Of a DNA stretch of 64,000 bases, positions 19,164-29,919 are shown one piece after another. The stretch is from Blasia pusilla (taxonomy: Eukaryota; Marchantiophyta; Marchantiopsida; Blasiales), in NCBI GenBank assembly GCA_050084515.1, contig CM114272.1:45012001-45076000 (forward strand), given 5' to 3'. Numbering within the stretch: the first letter of the stretch is position 1; every line of letters begins with the position of its first letter. A program made the position numbers and the translations under genes. Below the pieces are notes generated by a model that searched no databases, was not told where the DNA came from, and was given only the letters and a program-made list of their open reading frames with translations.

Positions 19164-19937
19164 TTGGAGATATTTTGGTACCTCTCGTCTCGTTGTGTAA
19201 ATTCCATGAGTTAGCATCGGATTGTGCGTGTTTATGTGTGTGTTCGGTGATAGCGATGTATGTTGTGTAGCAATATGTATGCGCACGACAGTTATCACGT
19301 CTTTTAGGATAGATCGGTGAGATCTAGTAGATCGCCTTCATGAGTAGTGGAGGACAGGCTCAATAGGTTGAGGATGACCTTCTGAAGCCCTAGGAAATCT
19401 GAGAGAGCAGGTATCCCCTTCGTTTCGGCTCATTTGGAGCCAAATTTAGGAACTTACTATTTTAGGTAAGTACTTTTTTGAATATATGATCGATTTTCTG
19501 TTTTTGGTAAATCGCCCTTGACTTCCTACATCACGTCAAGAGCCAAGGAGGTGACTTGGGAGCATAGGTTACCATGGGGAGAGCTTGGAAGAGGGGAGAG
19601 GTATACCTCAAGAAGAGAGAGCTTGAGAGCTCATTCTCTCTTTGTTGAACCTCTTGGCATGAGGCGGCAGAGCTATGGTCTTGCTTGCCTTGTGTGTGTA
19701 ACCCAAGCCTCTCATTAGGAGAGTGGGTTTGGTTTGACATTGAGAGAGACATGTGAGAGTGCACACATGTGAGACCTATGGTGTTGTGAGAGAGATTGGA
19801 TCTTATTTTATTGGAGATATTTTGGTACTTCTTGTCTTGTTGTTTGGATGCCATGATTTAGCATGGGATCGTGCATGTTTATGTGTGTGTTCGGTGATAG
19901 CGATGTATGTTGTGTAGTGATGTGTATACGCACGACA
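19164..19937 (+). repeat. MP-4 3' terminal repeats B1 (19164-19290), A2 (19291-19810), B2 (19811-19937)
   Basis: B1 and B2 are both exactly 127 bp, from TTGGAGATATTTTGG to CGCACGACA. A2 (520 bp) begins TTATCACGTCTTTTAGG and ends TCTTATTTTA like A1. At the 5' end of the element only A is present. The whole inserted unit is thus A1 ... B1-A2-B2. Confidence 0.85.
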
Positions 19938-21062
19938 GCCAGGTGTATGGGTTCTGATCAGGTCCGCGCATCGTTCAATGCACCAACTCCACAGTTGCAT
20001 CCACTTTCGGTCATGGGTTTAGGTTATAGATGTAGTTTGGATTTTGCAGGACTTTTATCTTTGACGGAGCGCCATAGTCGTCATGTGTTCGTGATGGTCG
20101 AGCACCTCTCGAAGTGGATAGAGTTGGTTGCATTGCTTGACAAAGTGAGTGGAGGAGTAGCGTATGCCTTCCTAGATCGAGTGCTGAGTCATTACGACGC
20201 ACCAGTTGAGGTTTTGACAGACCATGATGTGGAGTTTTGTGGGGGATTTTAGGCATTATGTGATCAAGCGCTGATCGACCACCGCACCAAGTCGCGAGAT
20301 CATCCTAAGGCGAATGGACTAAGGGAGAGGATTGCGCAAGTATGGCTTGCACAAAGATCACCTAGGATATTGGGACCTCTAGTTGCCGTGGTTGGCGATG
20401 GGATACAGATTCAGCAGGCAGGCAGCCTTAGCGTCTTTCTCACCATACTTGCTACTTTATGGCCGAGAGCCACATTTACCTGCGGCCATTCGTCGAGATG
20501 TTGGTGAGGTGTTGAACCTTGATGACCATGGGGTATGGATGCGAGCATGTTCTCAGAGGGCTGAGTTATTTTGGAGAGTGATGCCCATGGCATTTGAGAA
20601 CTTGGCGATTGCGCAGCAATCAAGATGCGTTGAGGTATGCGACTATTTGGGGAGATGGTTATCGACCGACTATCCGGAGGTTTCATCAAGGAGACTATGT
20701 CTACTTACAACATACGACATCCGAAACGTTGGATGTGAGTGCAAGGCGCATCATCTTGATAGTGCGTGGGATTTTTCCATCGGGTGTTCTCTGATTGAAG
20801 GGATACGATGATATGGTTTGGAAGGACCATATGCGTAACTATGCACCATGTCACCTTCCTAATATAGACGGTACAGTTGATCCAAGCTTAGCAAAAGTTC
20901 CTGGAGGCTTGCAATGTATGTTGTGTAGTTTTGCCCGTGGTTTAGCCACTATGCTAGTATGTGATGGATGTTTGAGAGGATGGCATATGGCATGTTTCAC
21001 GCCACCTCACTAGGATTCCTCAGGAATGATGGATGTGTCCCAAATGTACATAGAGTAGGTAG
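19938..21062 (+). pseudogene. MP-3 part 2: integrase core, SH3-like region and PHD finger
   Basis: Continues the integrase cut at 5772, starting GCCAGGTGTATGGG. The core reads CSLDFAGLLSLTERHSRHV, VEHLSKWIELVALLD and LTDHDVEFCGGF; the SH3-like part has YRPTIRRFHQGDYVYLQH. The PHD (about 20912-21003) has CMLC, MLVCDGCLRGWHMAC and then a frameshift before the last Cys pair; its CDGC is the best-preserved of all copies. Frameshifts near 20250, 20620 and 21003 inactivate it. Confidence 0.85.
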
Positions 21063-21233
21063 TTCTAGATTTTGATTTGTGTCTATGATATGGATGACAA
21101 GAAGGCGACTAACGATGGGGCTACATGAGCACCCGACCTTTTTGCTCTTAGCATCCGAGAGATGTATGTCATGGTAGGTAGGGATAGATGGCTATCTGGA
21201 GTTAGAGGGACCCAATTACCAGCTAGAGGGACG

Positions 21234-21814
21234 ATTGGAGATATTTTGGTACCTCTCGTCTTGTTGTATAAATTCCATGAGTTAGCATGGGATCGTGCGT
21301 GTTTGTGTGTATGTTTGATGACAGACATGTATGTTGTGTAGCAATGTATATGCGCACGAAAACTATCATGTCTTTTAGGATAGATCGATGAGATCTAGTA
21401 GAGCGGCTTCGGATATACTTGAGGACAGCCTCAGCAGGTTGAGGATTACCTACTGAGGCCACGGGTAACTTGAGAGAGCAGGTTTTCCCTTCATTTCGGC
21501 TCATTTGGAGCCATATAAAGAAAATAACTATTTTGGGTAAGTTTCCATTTGGAGTATAGTTTACTTTCTACTTTGGGAAGTGGCCTTTGACTCGCTAAAG
21601 CAGGTCAAGAGCCAAGGAGGTGACTTGTGAGCATAGGCTATCGAGGAAAGAGCTTGGGAGAGGGAAGGGGGTATACCTCCAAGAGAGAGCTCATTCTCTC
21701 TTTGTTGAACCTCTTCACATGAGGCGGCAGAGCTATGGTCCTCCTTGCCTTGTGTGTGTAACCAAAGCCTTTCATTAGGAGAGTGGGTTTGGTTTGACAT
21801 GAGAGAGAGTGCAC
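21234..21814 (+). repeat. MP-3 3' repeats B1 (21234-21360) and truncated A2 (21361-21814)
   Basis: B1 is again 127 bp (TTGGAGATATTTTGG to GCGCACGAA). A2 starts CTATCATGTCTTTTAGG and breaks off after GAGAGAGTGCACACC, short of its normal end, so B2 is missing. Confidence 0.75.
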
Positions 21815-21937
21815 ACCATGGATGCCTCCAACTAAGATCCAAAATCAATTTGGTCAAGGAGAAAATGATATGGTCGAATCATGTATTTATACTTTTAAGG
21901 CTATTGAAGACAACATGGCATGTTTTGGTTGTTTCCA
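21815..21937. other. Unassigned spacer
   Basis: About 120 bp between the broken MP-3 end and the TIR-like element. No feature seen. Confidence 0.4.
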
Positions 21938-22715
21938 CCAAGGTTGCACACAGACAAAGTTTGTGTTGGCACATTTATGTCCATCCCTAGGACGGATATG
22001 TGCGTGCGGGTCTGGGTACCCATGGCCCACACCCGAGCCCACCCCATGGGGGCCCAACCCGCCCTACGTGGCCTTCCGCGGGCTTCATGAGGACCACAAA
22101 ATGGGTATGGGCTCGTCTAGCCTTGGTCTACATAATGGGCTCGACGGACTAAAGGGCAAGCTAAGATGCGGATAGGAGACCCATTGCGCATGTTCATCCC
22201 ATGTATAGACTTGTCTATTTTCGTGCAACCTTGGGTTCCACAAAAGGACAATACAATACAATTGGGTTAAATTCATGGTTGCATAGAAATGGACATGCCC
22301 GGCCTACACCCGAGCTCGTATGGAGCCTGCAACCGTTGCATGGCCCGCATCCCAATTACGAGGCAGGCTCAAGACCCACACTGAGCCCGCCATGGGGGCC
22401 TTGCACTGGCCTCGAGCTCGTGCCCGCACTGAGCGTGCCATGCACACCTCGAGCCTACGCCTAGCCTACGATGCGTGCTCGCAAAAAGTGGTTCGCTAGA
22501 CCAAATCTTGGTCCAGCAGACCAATTTTCATGGGCCTTGAGCCCGCCCTAGGTCGGGTTGCAGGCCACGCAATGGGTGCACGCTTGGATGCGCGCTCGGT
22601 GCGAGCCCCGGATACTCAGACCCGTATGGACATGTCCGTCCATATTCGTATCCATAGAACGGACACAGACACGGACATGTGTGTGGACACGGATGTTGTC
22701 CGTGTGCAACCTTGG
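21938..22715. mobile_element. GC-rich element with terminal inverted repeats (MITE-like)
   Basis: The ends are inverted copies: CCAAGGTTGCACACAGACAA on the left and TTGTCCGTGTGCAACCTTGG on the right (one mismatch). Inside both ends are palindromic GGACATGTCC and CGGACA motifs. The middle is GC-rich with CCCATGGGGGCC-like stretches and no coherent gene. The left end matches the starts of the repeats at about 24512 and 30384. No clear target duplication was found, so the superfamily is open; it could also be two oppositely oriented ends of a retroelement. Confidence 0.55.
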
Positions 22716-23801
22716 TTAAATTAACTAACTACATTTGCACTACTATGCCAAAAAACCAAAAAAAAATCCAACGTTTTTCCAAACTATGTAGTCATCACCA
22801 AAGCTCTCGTTAACTGTGGATTAACGATAGGTTAAAATAATATTTTTTAATCTCCAATTTTCCAAAATTTCAACATATTTTCAAGATTCAAAAAATGAGG
22901 TTGAATGCAACCTATATCTAATTCTTAATCAAGGGGAAAAAATAGTCGTGCGTTACTCTCAAACAAATCTTGCGTCCCACAATTGATAATGGCAAGATTT
23001 TTAAGAGGTCTTTTGGATAATTTAAAGTAGAAAGTGATCGGTCCCATTAATCTCCCAAAACACATTCTTAGTTTGTTTGAGTATTTTTCATGCAATTGAA
23101 AAAAAAAGAAGGTTGAGACAAGTCATAAATAAGAAGCTAGCATTTCCCAAAATTTTAACTTGTTAAAAATACCATTCTTTTGCTCGAAAGTTTTCAGAAT
23201 TTTCAAATTTCAATTTTTTGGTTTCAAAATTTGGGTATTTGAGGCAAAACTTTCTCAACTATCCAATCTGGTTGAAGAGAAGCCACTAGTTAGCCTAGCG
23301 CAGTCAATTGTTTAGGAACTAATGAGAGTTAGGAACTTATTTATAGATGAGGAGGCAGAAGAGCTCATAGAGTAGGGTTGTTAGTTAAAAAAATCTAATG
23401 TAATTATCCGACTTCCAAACGAATTTTAATAAAAAAGACTTGGATGCATTTCTCAAACTTCCTTGGTTCTATTTTTGAATGGTTATGTGTTTTTTGGAGT
23501 TGTCGATTTCTGACACATTGAAATTTGATTTTCTACTATCCCATGTATGGTTTTTGACATTGCTTGCAACCTGTCCAATTCTAACAAGTTGTAAGCAATA
23601 TCTTTGGTAACCTCTTCTATAGTTGTAATGTCTTGCAATATGACAGATTTTGACGGGTTGCATGTTTGCTATGAAACCTATTTTTTTTCTTCTTATTTCT
23701 TCATTTGTATGTCTATTCTCTTGTTTTATAACTTGAAGTTGTTCCTTGAAATTTTGCCATTGTCATGGCTTGCAACCTGTCGAATTCCGACATGTTGCAT
23801 G
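22716..23801. other. AT-rich non-coding stretch
   Basis: Over 1 kb of AT-rich DNA with homopolymer runs. No repeat-family match, no RNA gene and no open frame with recognisable content. A short direct repeat, TTGCAACCTGTC, occurs twice (about 23569 and 23770). Confidence 0.5.
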
Positions 23802-23977
23802 TGTCGTGCATATACACATCGCTACACAACATACATCGTTGTTGCCGAATGCACATACAAACACACATGATCTCATGCTAACTCATGGAATCCACACAAC
23901 AAGACGAGAAGTACCAAAATATCTCCAATTAAATCATGTGGATCTCGATCTCCATCACAAGGTCTCACAAATGTCCA

Positions 23978-24053
<76 letters not shown>

Positions 24054-24498
24054 GTAAAAAAAAACCCACTCTCCTAATGAAAGGTTGGGATTACACACAC
24101 AAGGCAAGGAGGACCATTGCTCCACTGCCTCATGCCAAGAGGTTTAAGAAATAGAGAATGAGCTCTAAAGATCTTTCTCTCTATGAGGTATATCCCTTTC
24201 CCTCTCCCAAGCTCTCTCTATGGTAACCTATGCTCACAGGTTACCTCCTTGGCTCTTGACGTGTTGTAGTGGGTCAAGGATCACTTCCCAAAGTGGAAAG
24301 TCAACTATACTCAATATGGAACTTACCCAAAATATCAAATTTCTCTATATGGCTCCAAATGAGCTAAAGAAGGGAAAACTTGCTCTCTCAAGCTACACGT
24401 AGCCTCAACACTTCATCCTCGACCTCTTCAAGGTTATCCTCCACTACCTGTGAAGGCTCTCTACTAGATCTTGTCAATCTATCCTAAAATATATGACA
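23802..24498 (-). mobile_element. Solo A-B terminal unit of an MP element
   Basis: On the minus strand it reads TGTCATATATTTTAGG (block A) through block B, ending GTGCATATACACGACAC-like sequence (ACGACA). B is again 127 bp (23802-23928). No B lies upstream and no MP coding sequence adjoins. A-B as a stand-alone unit with TGTC...GACA ends suggests A+B behaves as one terminal repeat, like a solo LTR. No target duplication is visible; the right side abuts the GC-rich repeat. Confidence 0.7.
23981..24050. repeat. (CT)n microsatellite inside block A
   Basis: About 35 CT units, on the minus strand (GA)n, at the same place in block A as the array at 2876-2953 (next to CATGTAAAAA and CCCACTCTCC). 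An independent expansion at the same site. Confidence 0.95.
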
Positions 24499-25575
24499 TA
24501 TGTCCGAGATTGCATATGGACAAAGTCCGTGTTTGCGGACTTATGTTCGTTTTTAGAACAGACATGTTCGTGTAGGCCTAGCGGTCCTAAATGCGCGCTT
24601 TGCGAGCCCTAACTTCTAACATGGGTTTCAATTTTGAGACAAAAAGCCATAAGCAAAGGGTCCACAAGTGGGGCCCCAAATGCTCTCAAGGGGATGATTA
24701 GGGGCTAAGTAAATCACTTTTTCTCTCCATTCTTCATGTTTTTCCAAGACCTCCTTTTATTTGAGAGTAGGATTAGTTTTGGATTAGGCCCCAAATTTCA
24801 TTGGTGCCTTGAGAGCTAAAGGCTTTCAAGGTTGCTAGAAAATTTGGGGAAACCCATTGCGTGCCTTTGGGGATAATTAAATTTTGCTTGTGACCAACTT
24901 GGATATTTGGGCTCTTTGTTGTGTCTTAAGCAAGTTCTAATTTATTCCACATTAGGTGAGAGTTTGTGAGTATTGAATTCTCTTGTGTCACTGAACTTGT
25001 TTGGTGACTTTAGATTTTTGATTCATATGCGGTCTTGAGTTTAGATTTGTTTAATGGGATTTCCTTAGCACATCGGGGTTGTGGAGGTGGTCAAAGAAAC
25101 TTAACTAAGCGCACATATATTCCCTTGAGTGCTAAACCCTAAACATATATCCCGTGTTCCATCATTCAGGCTTGTGTATATTGACCAAGCCATTTTCACA
25201 ACATCATCAGTTTTTATACTTTCGGTACTTCCTAACCTCCATTTTTAGATTTCTTTGTTGGTTTAGTGGGAAGTCTTCCTATCTTATATGTTTAGTGGGG
25301 TTCAATCATCGGGGACATGAGATAACCAAATGGAGTCTAGTGATAGTGCCAAGAGGCAAAGAGTGATTTTAATATGGCTATAAGAGAGACATGGTTAGAT
25401 TGGTTTTTCCAACTTACATTAGAGAAGAGATGATCCTATATTTTGAGGGTGTGGATGGTTTCCATGACTACACCTTGGAATTCCAAAGATTTTTTATGAG
25501 AGTTTCAAAGGTATGGAGTTGGAAAAATGATGCCAAAGAGGCTCTTAACTTAGAGAGAGTGAAGGGGAAATATCT
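24499..25575 (+). mobile_element. GC-rich dispersed repeat with Gag-like ORF (copy 2)
   Basis: Begins TTGCATATGGACAAAGTCCG, has GGACTTATG/ACAGACATG motifs, then a GC-rich part and an AT-rich part shared with 4480-4640 and 30690-30900 (ACTTGTTTGGTGA, CATCGGGGTTGTGGAGG). About 25336-25570 encodes a degenerate Gag-like peptide, AIRETWLDW then VDGFHDYTLEFQRFFMRVSK, matching copy 3. The arrangement (LTR-like sequence, then a short capsid-like ORF) suggests a non-autonomous LTR retroelement, but no polymerase is linked to it. Confidence 0.55.
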
Positions 25576-25805
25576 GTGCCTGACACTTCGAAAGATTGAA
25601 ATGTTATGGTGGTCGCATAATTCCGTGGAAGAGAGGTGCTCTTGTGGGGTTTGAGTGAGGAGTTTTGACGCTTGGCTGATGAGCACGTGCAAATGGGGTA
25701 GAGCGAAATATTTGCACCTAAGCGTGACGGGTTTGAGAAACCCGAGATAGCCAAAAGTACTACAATAACATCCTTGGACACCACACTGATATTGAAGACT
25801 GAGTT
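25576..25805 (+). pseudogene. Relic of the MP protease-methyltransferase linker
   Basis: Nucleotide homology to MP-4 12630-12840: CCTGACACTT, CCGTGGAAGAGAGGTGCTC, GACGGGTTTGAG and TTGGACACCACACTGAT. It is joined directly to the Gag-like ORF of the preceding repeat. Stops in all frames. Confidence 0.65.
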
Positions 25806-26102
25806 ATGGTCAAGCTCATCGGACACGCGAACTACAATATTTGGTACTCACACGAAATAGGGAATCTTAATCTTGGTTAGTCAGTTAAGCACGATTATCT
25901 TAACTAGCGTTAGTTAATCATAATTAGTCTAACTCAAGACTATGGTTAGGATTAGGGTTGGGGTTGCTTGCACATACCCTATACAATTGAGATGGGGATA
26001 AGCCTCCACTCATTCTCTCATTGCAAAATTTCATTCTCCATGGTGGTGTGAGAGTATGAAAGTCGTTTTCCACCAGTTATGCTTCTTTAGCAATTTTCTA
26101 CA

Positions 26103-26114
26103 TGGTATTAGAGC
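26103..26114 (+). other. Copia primer-binding site
   Basis: TGGTATTAGAGC, one mismatch from TGGTATCAGAGC, the complement of the 3' end of initiator tRNA-Met used by most plant LTR elements. It follows an LTR ending ...TTTTCTACA. Confidence 0.85.
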
Positions 26115-26619
26115 GATAGAACATCAATTGAATTTCTTGGTGTTTGAGGAGAGGCAAGAGAAGGAAAAATTTTAGTTTGGGAAAAGGAAATTTTGTTAAG
26201 AAGTGGGTGCAGATTTCAGGTGGAGTTATGATGGTAACAAAACTATGGAGGCATTTTTAGGGCTTTCTCGGTCGATTTAGCCATTTGAGCCCGCAACATT
26301 TAGAATTATGCCAAAGGCTGATTATGACCGTTTTATAGAGCTCATCAAGAGTTTTCCAATGCATCCAAAATCGCTCAATTTGTGATATTCTAAGCTCATG
26401 CAATAGCAATTTCAATGTAGGAAAGTGCAATTAGTGAATAAATGTTGTGCAGTTTGCTCTCTACATGCCAATTTTGACTAGTTCTTTCATACAGTTGATC
26501 AATTTTGGCAAATTTTAGGTGGATTTTTGTTCAAGAGTTGTCTATGCCTAAATTGGAGCAGTGGAGAGCTTGTAATTATATTTTTGTGAGTAAATTCGTT
26601 CGTCATAGAATATTCCTCA

Positions 26620-27245
26620 TAAGCAATCACAGGCAAAAAGCTAGATAAGCAGAATTACAATGTCTGGAAGTTTCGCATAAAATAATTTCTCATGGATGAC
26701 AAACTATAGGAGCTTGTTAGAGGTGATGAGGCCAAGCTAGAAGATGACTCAACAGACTTAAATGTTAGCGCTTGGAACAAACGCGCAAGGCAAATAATTC
26801 CAATGCATCCTTGGGATGCATTGGAAAAGTTGTTCCAGACATCTACAAAGGCAAGAAAGCTTCAGTTGAAACAGAAATTGAACGAAGTGAGGAAAGGATC
26901 GTAGAGCATCAATGACTATGTTTTGAATATTAGACGTATTGTTGACCAGTTGAATAGCATTGGAGTGACAGTAGAAGATGATGATGTAATTTTGTTTAGT
27001 CTTCAAGACCTTCTAAAGGATTACAAGTCCTTTAAGACCTCTATCGCTGTGAGAGAGAAGTATCCAACCTTTCAAGATTTAGTCCCACTGTTAACTAGTA
27101 AGGAGATGCGCCTAGTAGGCAGTTGTAGCTCGTCTAGTCTTCAAAAGAGTGTGCTATTTATAGATAATGGATCAAACAGAGGTTGGGATCGTGGTAGAAG
27201 TTTCCGTGGTTGTGGTGGATATCAAGCATATGGAGGAAGCCTCTA
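26620..27245 (+). pseudogene. Copia Gag
   Basis: Typical copia Gag: LDKQNYNVWKFRIK, MDDKL*ELVRGDE, WDALEKLFQTSTKARKLQLKQKL, SINDYVLNIRRIVDQLNSIG, ILFSLQDLLKDYKSF. Open from 26923 to 27246, ending in a glycine/arginine-rich tail. A damaged zinc knuckle, CNYCGIKGHYAKF, follows near 27366 (last Cys is Phe). Several stops upstream. Confidence 0.8.
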
Positions 27246-27499
27246 GAAGAGGCACTCAATATAACGTCACTCATTCAACTACGAACTAGTAGTAGACATA
27301 ATTATAAGGTGGTGATGGTGGAAACCGTTGGGGTCAAGATCAACAGTAGAGGGTCCGTGGATCTTGTAATTATTGTGGGATAAAGGGTCATTATGCAAAG
27401 TTTTTCTTCAAGAAGAACGCAAATATGAGAACGGGAGCTCTAGAGCAACAAAACTATATGTAGCAACAACACCAAGGGCAATATCAAGAACAATAATAT

Positions 27500-28460
27500 T
27501 TATAAACTGAGCACCTCTTGGTCATGATTCATCATATGAGAGCAATGGTCAAGAAAGACTCGACAACTCATTGGTACATCAACTTTGGTGCATCAAATCA
27601 CATGACCTCACAAGCTAAATGGTTCAGTACTATAAAGCTCGTCTAAGATCTTGCAATAATGCTTATATGAGATGATACTCAATATCATATCATGCATACT
27701 GATAAATTTCCAATAACATCAGATGATCTTTGTGCTCTTGGAAATGTTCTTTATGTTTCTACCATTACAAGAAACTTGATCTCTATAGGACATATAGTAG
27801 AATAGGGTTATCAAGTGAAGTTTAACACATATGGTTGTTTTATTGAAACAATGGATGACCGGATTGCGATAGCAAAGGAACTAGATCTGGCAAAATGTTC
27901 AAATTAAATGTTTCTATGTCAGAGATTCATACAGCAAAATATGATCAAATTGGCCAAAAATTAACATATCTAAATTTGTGGCATAAGAGAATTGGAAATA
28001 TGAAATTTCAAAGATTATAGAGTCTTTCATCATCTAATCTAATAATAGGATTTCCTAAATTGGCAAGTCTTGCTACGTTAGAGGTATGTCTTGCTTGCAA
28101 ATTTGGAAAATAAACTCGATTTCTATTTCCAAAGCAAGGTAGAAGAGCATCAAAGATATTGGAGTTGACTCACAATGATGTGTGGAGAGCATCACAACAT
28201 AGTCTTAGTGGTTGCCAGTATTTTGTTTCATTTCTTGATGATTTTTCTAGGTATATATAGGTATTCTTCCTGAAAGCCAAATTAGAGGTATTCTCGATGT
28301 TCCAAACATTCACAGTTCTAGTAGAGAAGTAGACTAGAGAACACATTCTAAAATTGCGTTATGATGGAGGAAAAAAATATCTTTCAAGAGAGTTTGATGA
28401 CTACGAACGTTAGAATGACATCCAACATCAAGTGACTTGCGATAATATTCCACAAAAAAT
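27500..28460 (+). pseudogene. Copia protease and integrase N-terminal part
   Basis: The protease site reads HWYINFGASNHMTS (27562-27605), where copia proteases have DSGAS; Asn replaces the catalytic Asp. Integrase begins with HKRIGNMKFQ and CLACKFGK (zinc module), then the core LELTHNDVWRASQHS and YFVSFLDDFSRYI. Many stops and likely frameshifts. Confidence 0.7.
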
Positions 28461-28463
28461 AGA

Positions 28464-28916
28464 GTGGCTAAGAGGAAGAATCGACATATTGTTGAGGCGG
28501 CACGAGCTATGTTGAATAAAAAGAACATGCCTAAAGTGGATTGGGCAAAGGCTGTAGCGTGTGCAATCTTCTTAATCAACCGAACTCCAACAGCAAAAGT
28601 TCATGATAAGACTCCATTTGAAGTCTTCAGAGAAAGTGAATCCAAATTTTCCTTCCTAAAAGTATTTGGTTGTATTTGTTATGCTTGTGTTCCTTCTGAA
28701 AGACGTCAGAAATTAGACCCCAAATCAAAAAGATGTATATTCATTGGCTACGTTGATGGAACTAAGGGATATAAGTGCTACATTCCATCCTCTAGGCAGC
28801 TTATTATTGGTTGTGAGATTGTCTTTGATGAGCTAAAGTCATGGTATGCTCCATTTGAGCCTATTCTACCTCTAAACTCGTCTGTTGAGGGGAAGAATAT
28901 GACTATAAACCAATAG
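28464..28916 (+). pseudogene. Copia integrase C-terminal part (150-codon open stretch)
   Basis: Uninterrupted frame with the classic copia sequence: EAARAMLNKKNMPKVDWAKA, INRTPTAKVHDKTPFEVF, LKVFGCICYACVPSE and RCIFIGYVDGTKGYKCY. It includes the Glu helix (around AARAMLN, Glu near residue 10) and the GKGY-type motif region. Part of a broken polyprotein. Confidence 0.85.
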
Positions 28917-29261
28917 ACATTGCCTACAAATTCCCCAAGTAATAGTACATGATTAGGAGAGGTCTTAGATTTTTCAGTTAAATCTATGAGTCCGTGGACG
29001 GGAAGAGTGCCTATTTAGTCTCTTGACACTAGTCAGAGCTTGAATCAAGTGTTAGAGGCATTTACCTCTAAAACAACAACTTTGTATATCAAGTAAAGTC
29101 ACACATCCTATTCATAGATTCTTGCAACACATCATGCATATATGCTGATCATTCTTCAAGAAGAGGAGCCAAGTTGTTTTGAAGAAGTTGCAAGTAAAGT
29201 TGAACAGATTGAAGCTATGGAGGAAGAGCTTGATACATTTAGACATCAACAAACGTAGGAG

Positions 29262-29882
29262 TTGGTTGATATACCTATTGGTTGCAAATGGATTTACAAA
29301 ATCAATCAAAATCAAAATAGTATAGTAAGTAGATACAAAGCTAGATTGGTGGCTACGGGCTATGCACAACAATATGACATCAATTATGAGAAAACATTTA
29401 GCCTTGTTGCAAAGATGGCGACTACAAGAATAGTAGTTATAGTTGCAATAAGTAAGAAGTGGAGATTACAGCACATGAATATCAAGAATGCCTTCTTGAA
29501 TGGAGATCTATATAAAGAGGTATATATGACTCAACCACCTAGATATGAGCATCCCGAGTTTCCATTTCGCACATGTAGGTTGAAAAAAGCTCTCTACGAG
29601 CTCAAAAAAGCTCCAAGAGTTTGGTATGGCAAGATTACATACGTCCCACAAGAGTTGGGCTTTAAGGTATGTGATTTTGACTCCTCGTTATATGTCTTGA
29701 AAGGACAATATCAAACAATTATCATTGTGTTGTATGTTGACGGCCTCTTGATTATTGGGAGTACTGAGGATATGGTACAACAAGTCAAGCTAAAGTTAAA
29801 AGTAGAATTTGATATGAAGGACTTCGGAGAACTCGAGTATTTCCTTAATGTTGATTTTATCAAGGTTGGAGAGAGCATGTGA
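29262..29882 (+). pseudogene. Copia reverse transcriptase (open 206-codon core)
   Basis: RVT_2-type RT: IPIGCKWIYKINQ, RYKARLVATGYAQQYDINYEKTFS, MNIKNAFLNGDLYKEVYM, CRLKKALYELKKAPRVWY, then LYVDGLLIIGS. The catalytic YVDD is YVDG here, so the enzyme would be inactive. Ends in a TGA at 29880. Confidence 0.9.
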
Positions 29883-29919
29883 CGATTACAACAACAATAT
29901 GCTCTTCACATGCTTTCAA

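Larger units (their letters stand above)
5773..19937 (+). mobile_element. MP-4: complete but decayed MP retroelement nested in MP-3
   Basis: Left end TATCACGTCTTTTAGG; right end GCGCACGACA (here ATACGCACGACA). GCCA flanks it at 5769-5772 and 19938-19941, and the uninterrupted site (TTTGTTGCCAGATGTATGG) is seen once in MP-4's own integrase near 17841-17859. The order is block A, leader, Gag, protease, linker, methyltransferase, RT-RNase H, integrase-PHD, polypurine tract, B-A-B. Two foreign segments (6910-8831 and 13587-16461) inflate it; the second also replaced roughly 1.1 kb covering the methyltransferase C-terminus and RT N-terminus, judged against MP-7. The family assignment rests on RT and integrase; exact native length is inferred. 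Confidence 0.8.

Noticed and set aside
17840-21814. Tandem duplication of integrase-PHD-terminal repeat
   Set aside because: Better explained by nesting: the second copy is the other half of MP-3, joined in register to 5772 with a GCCA duplication.
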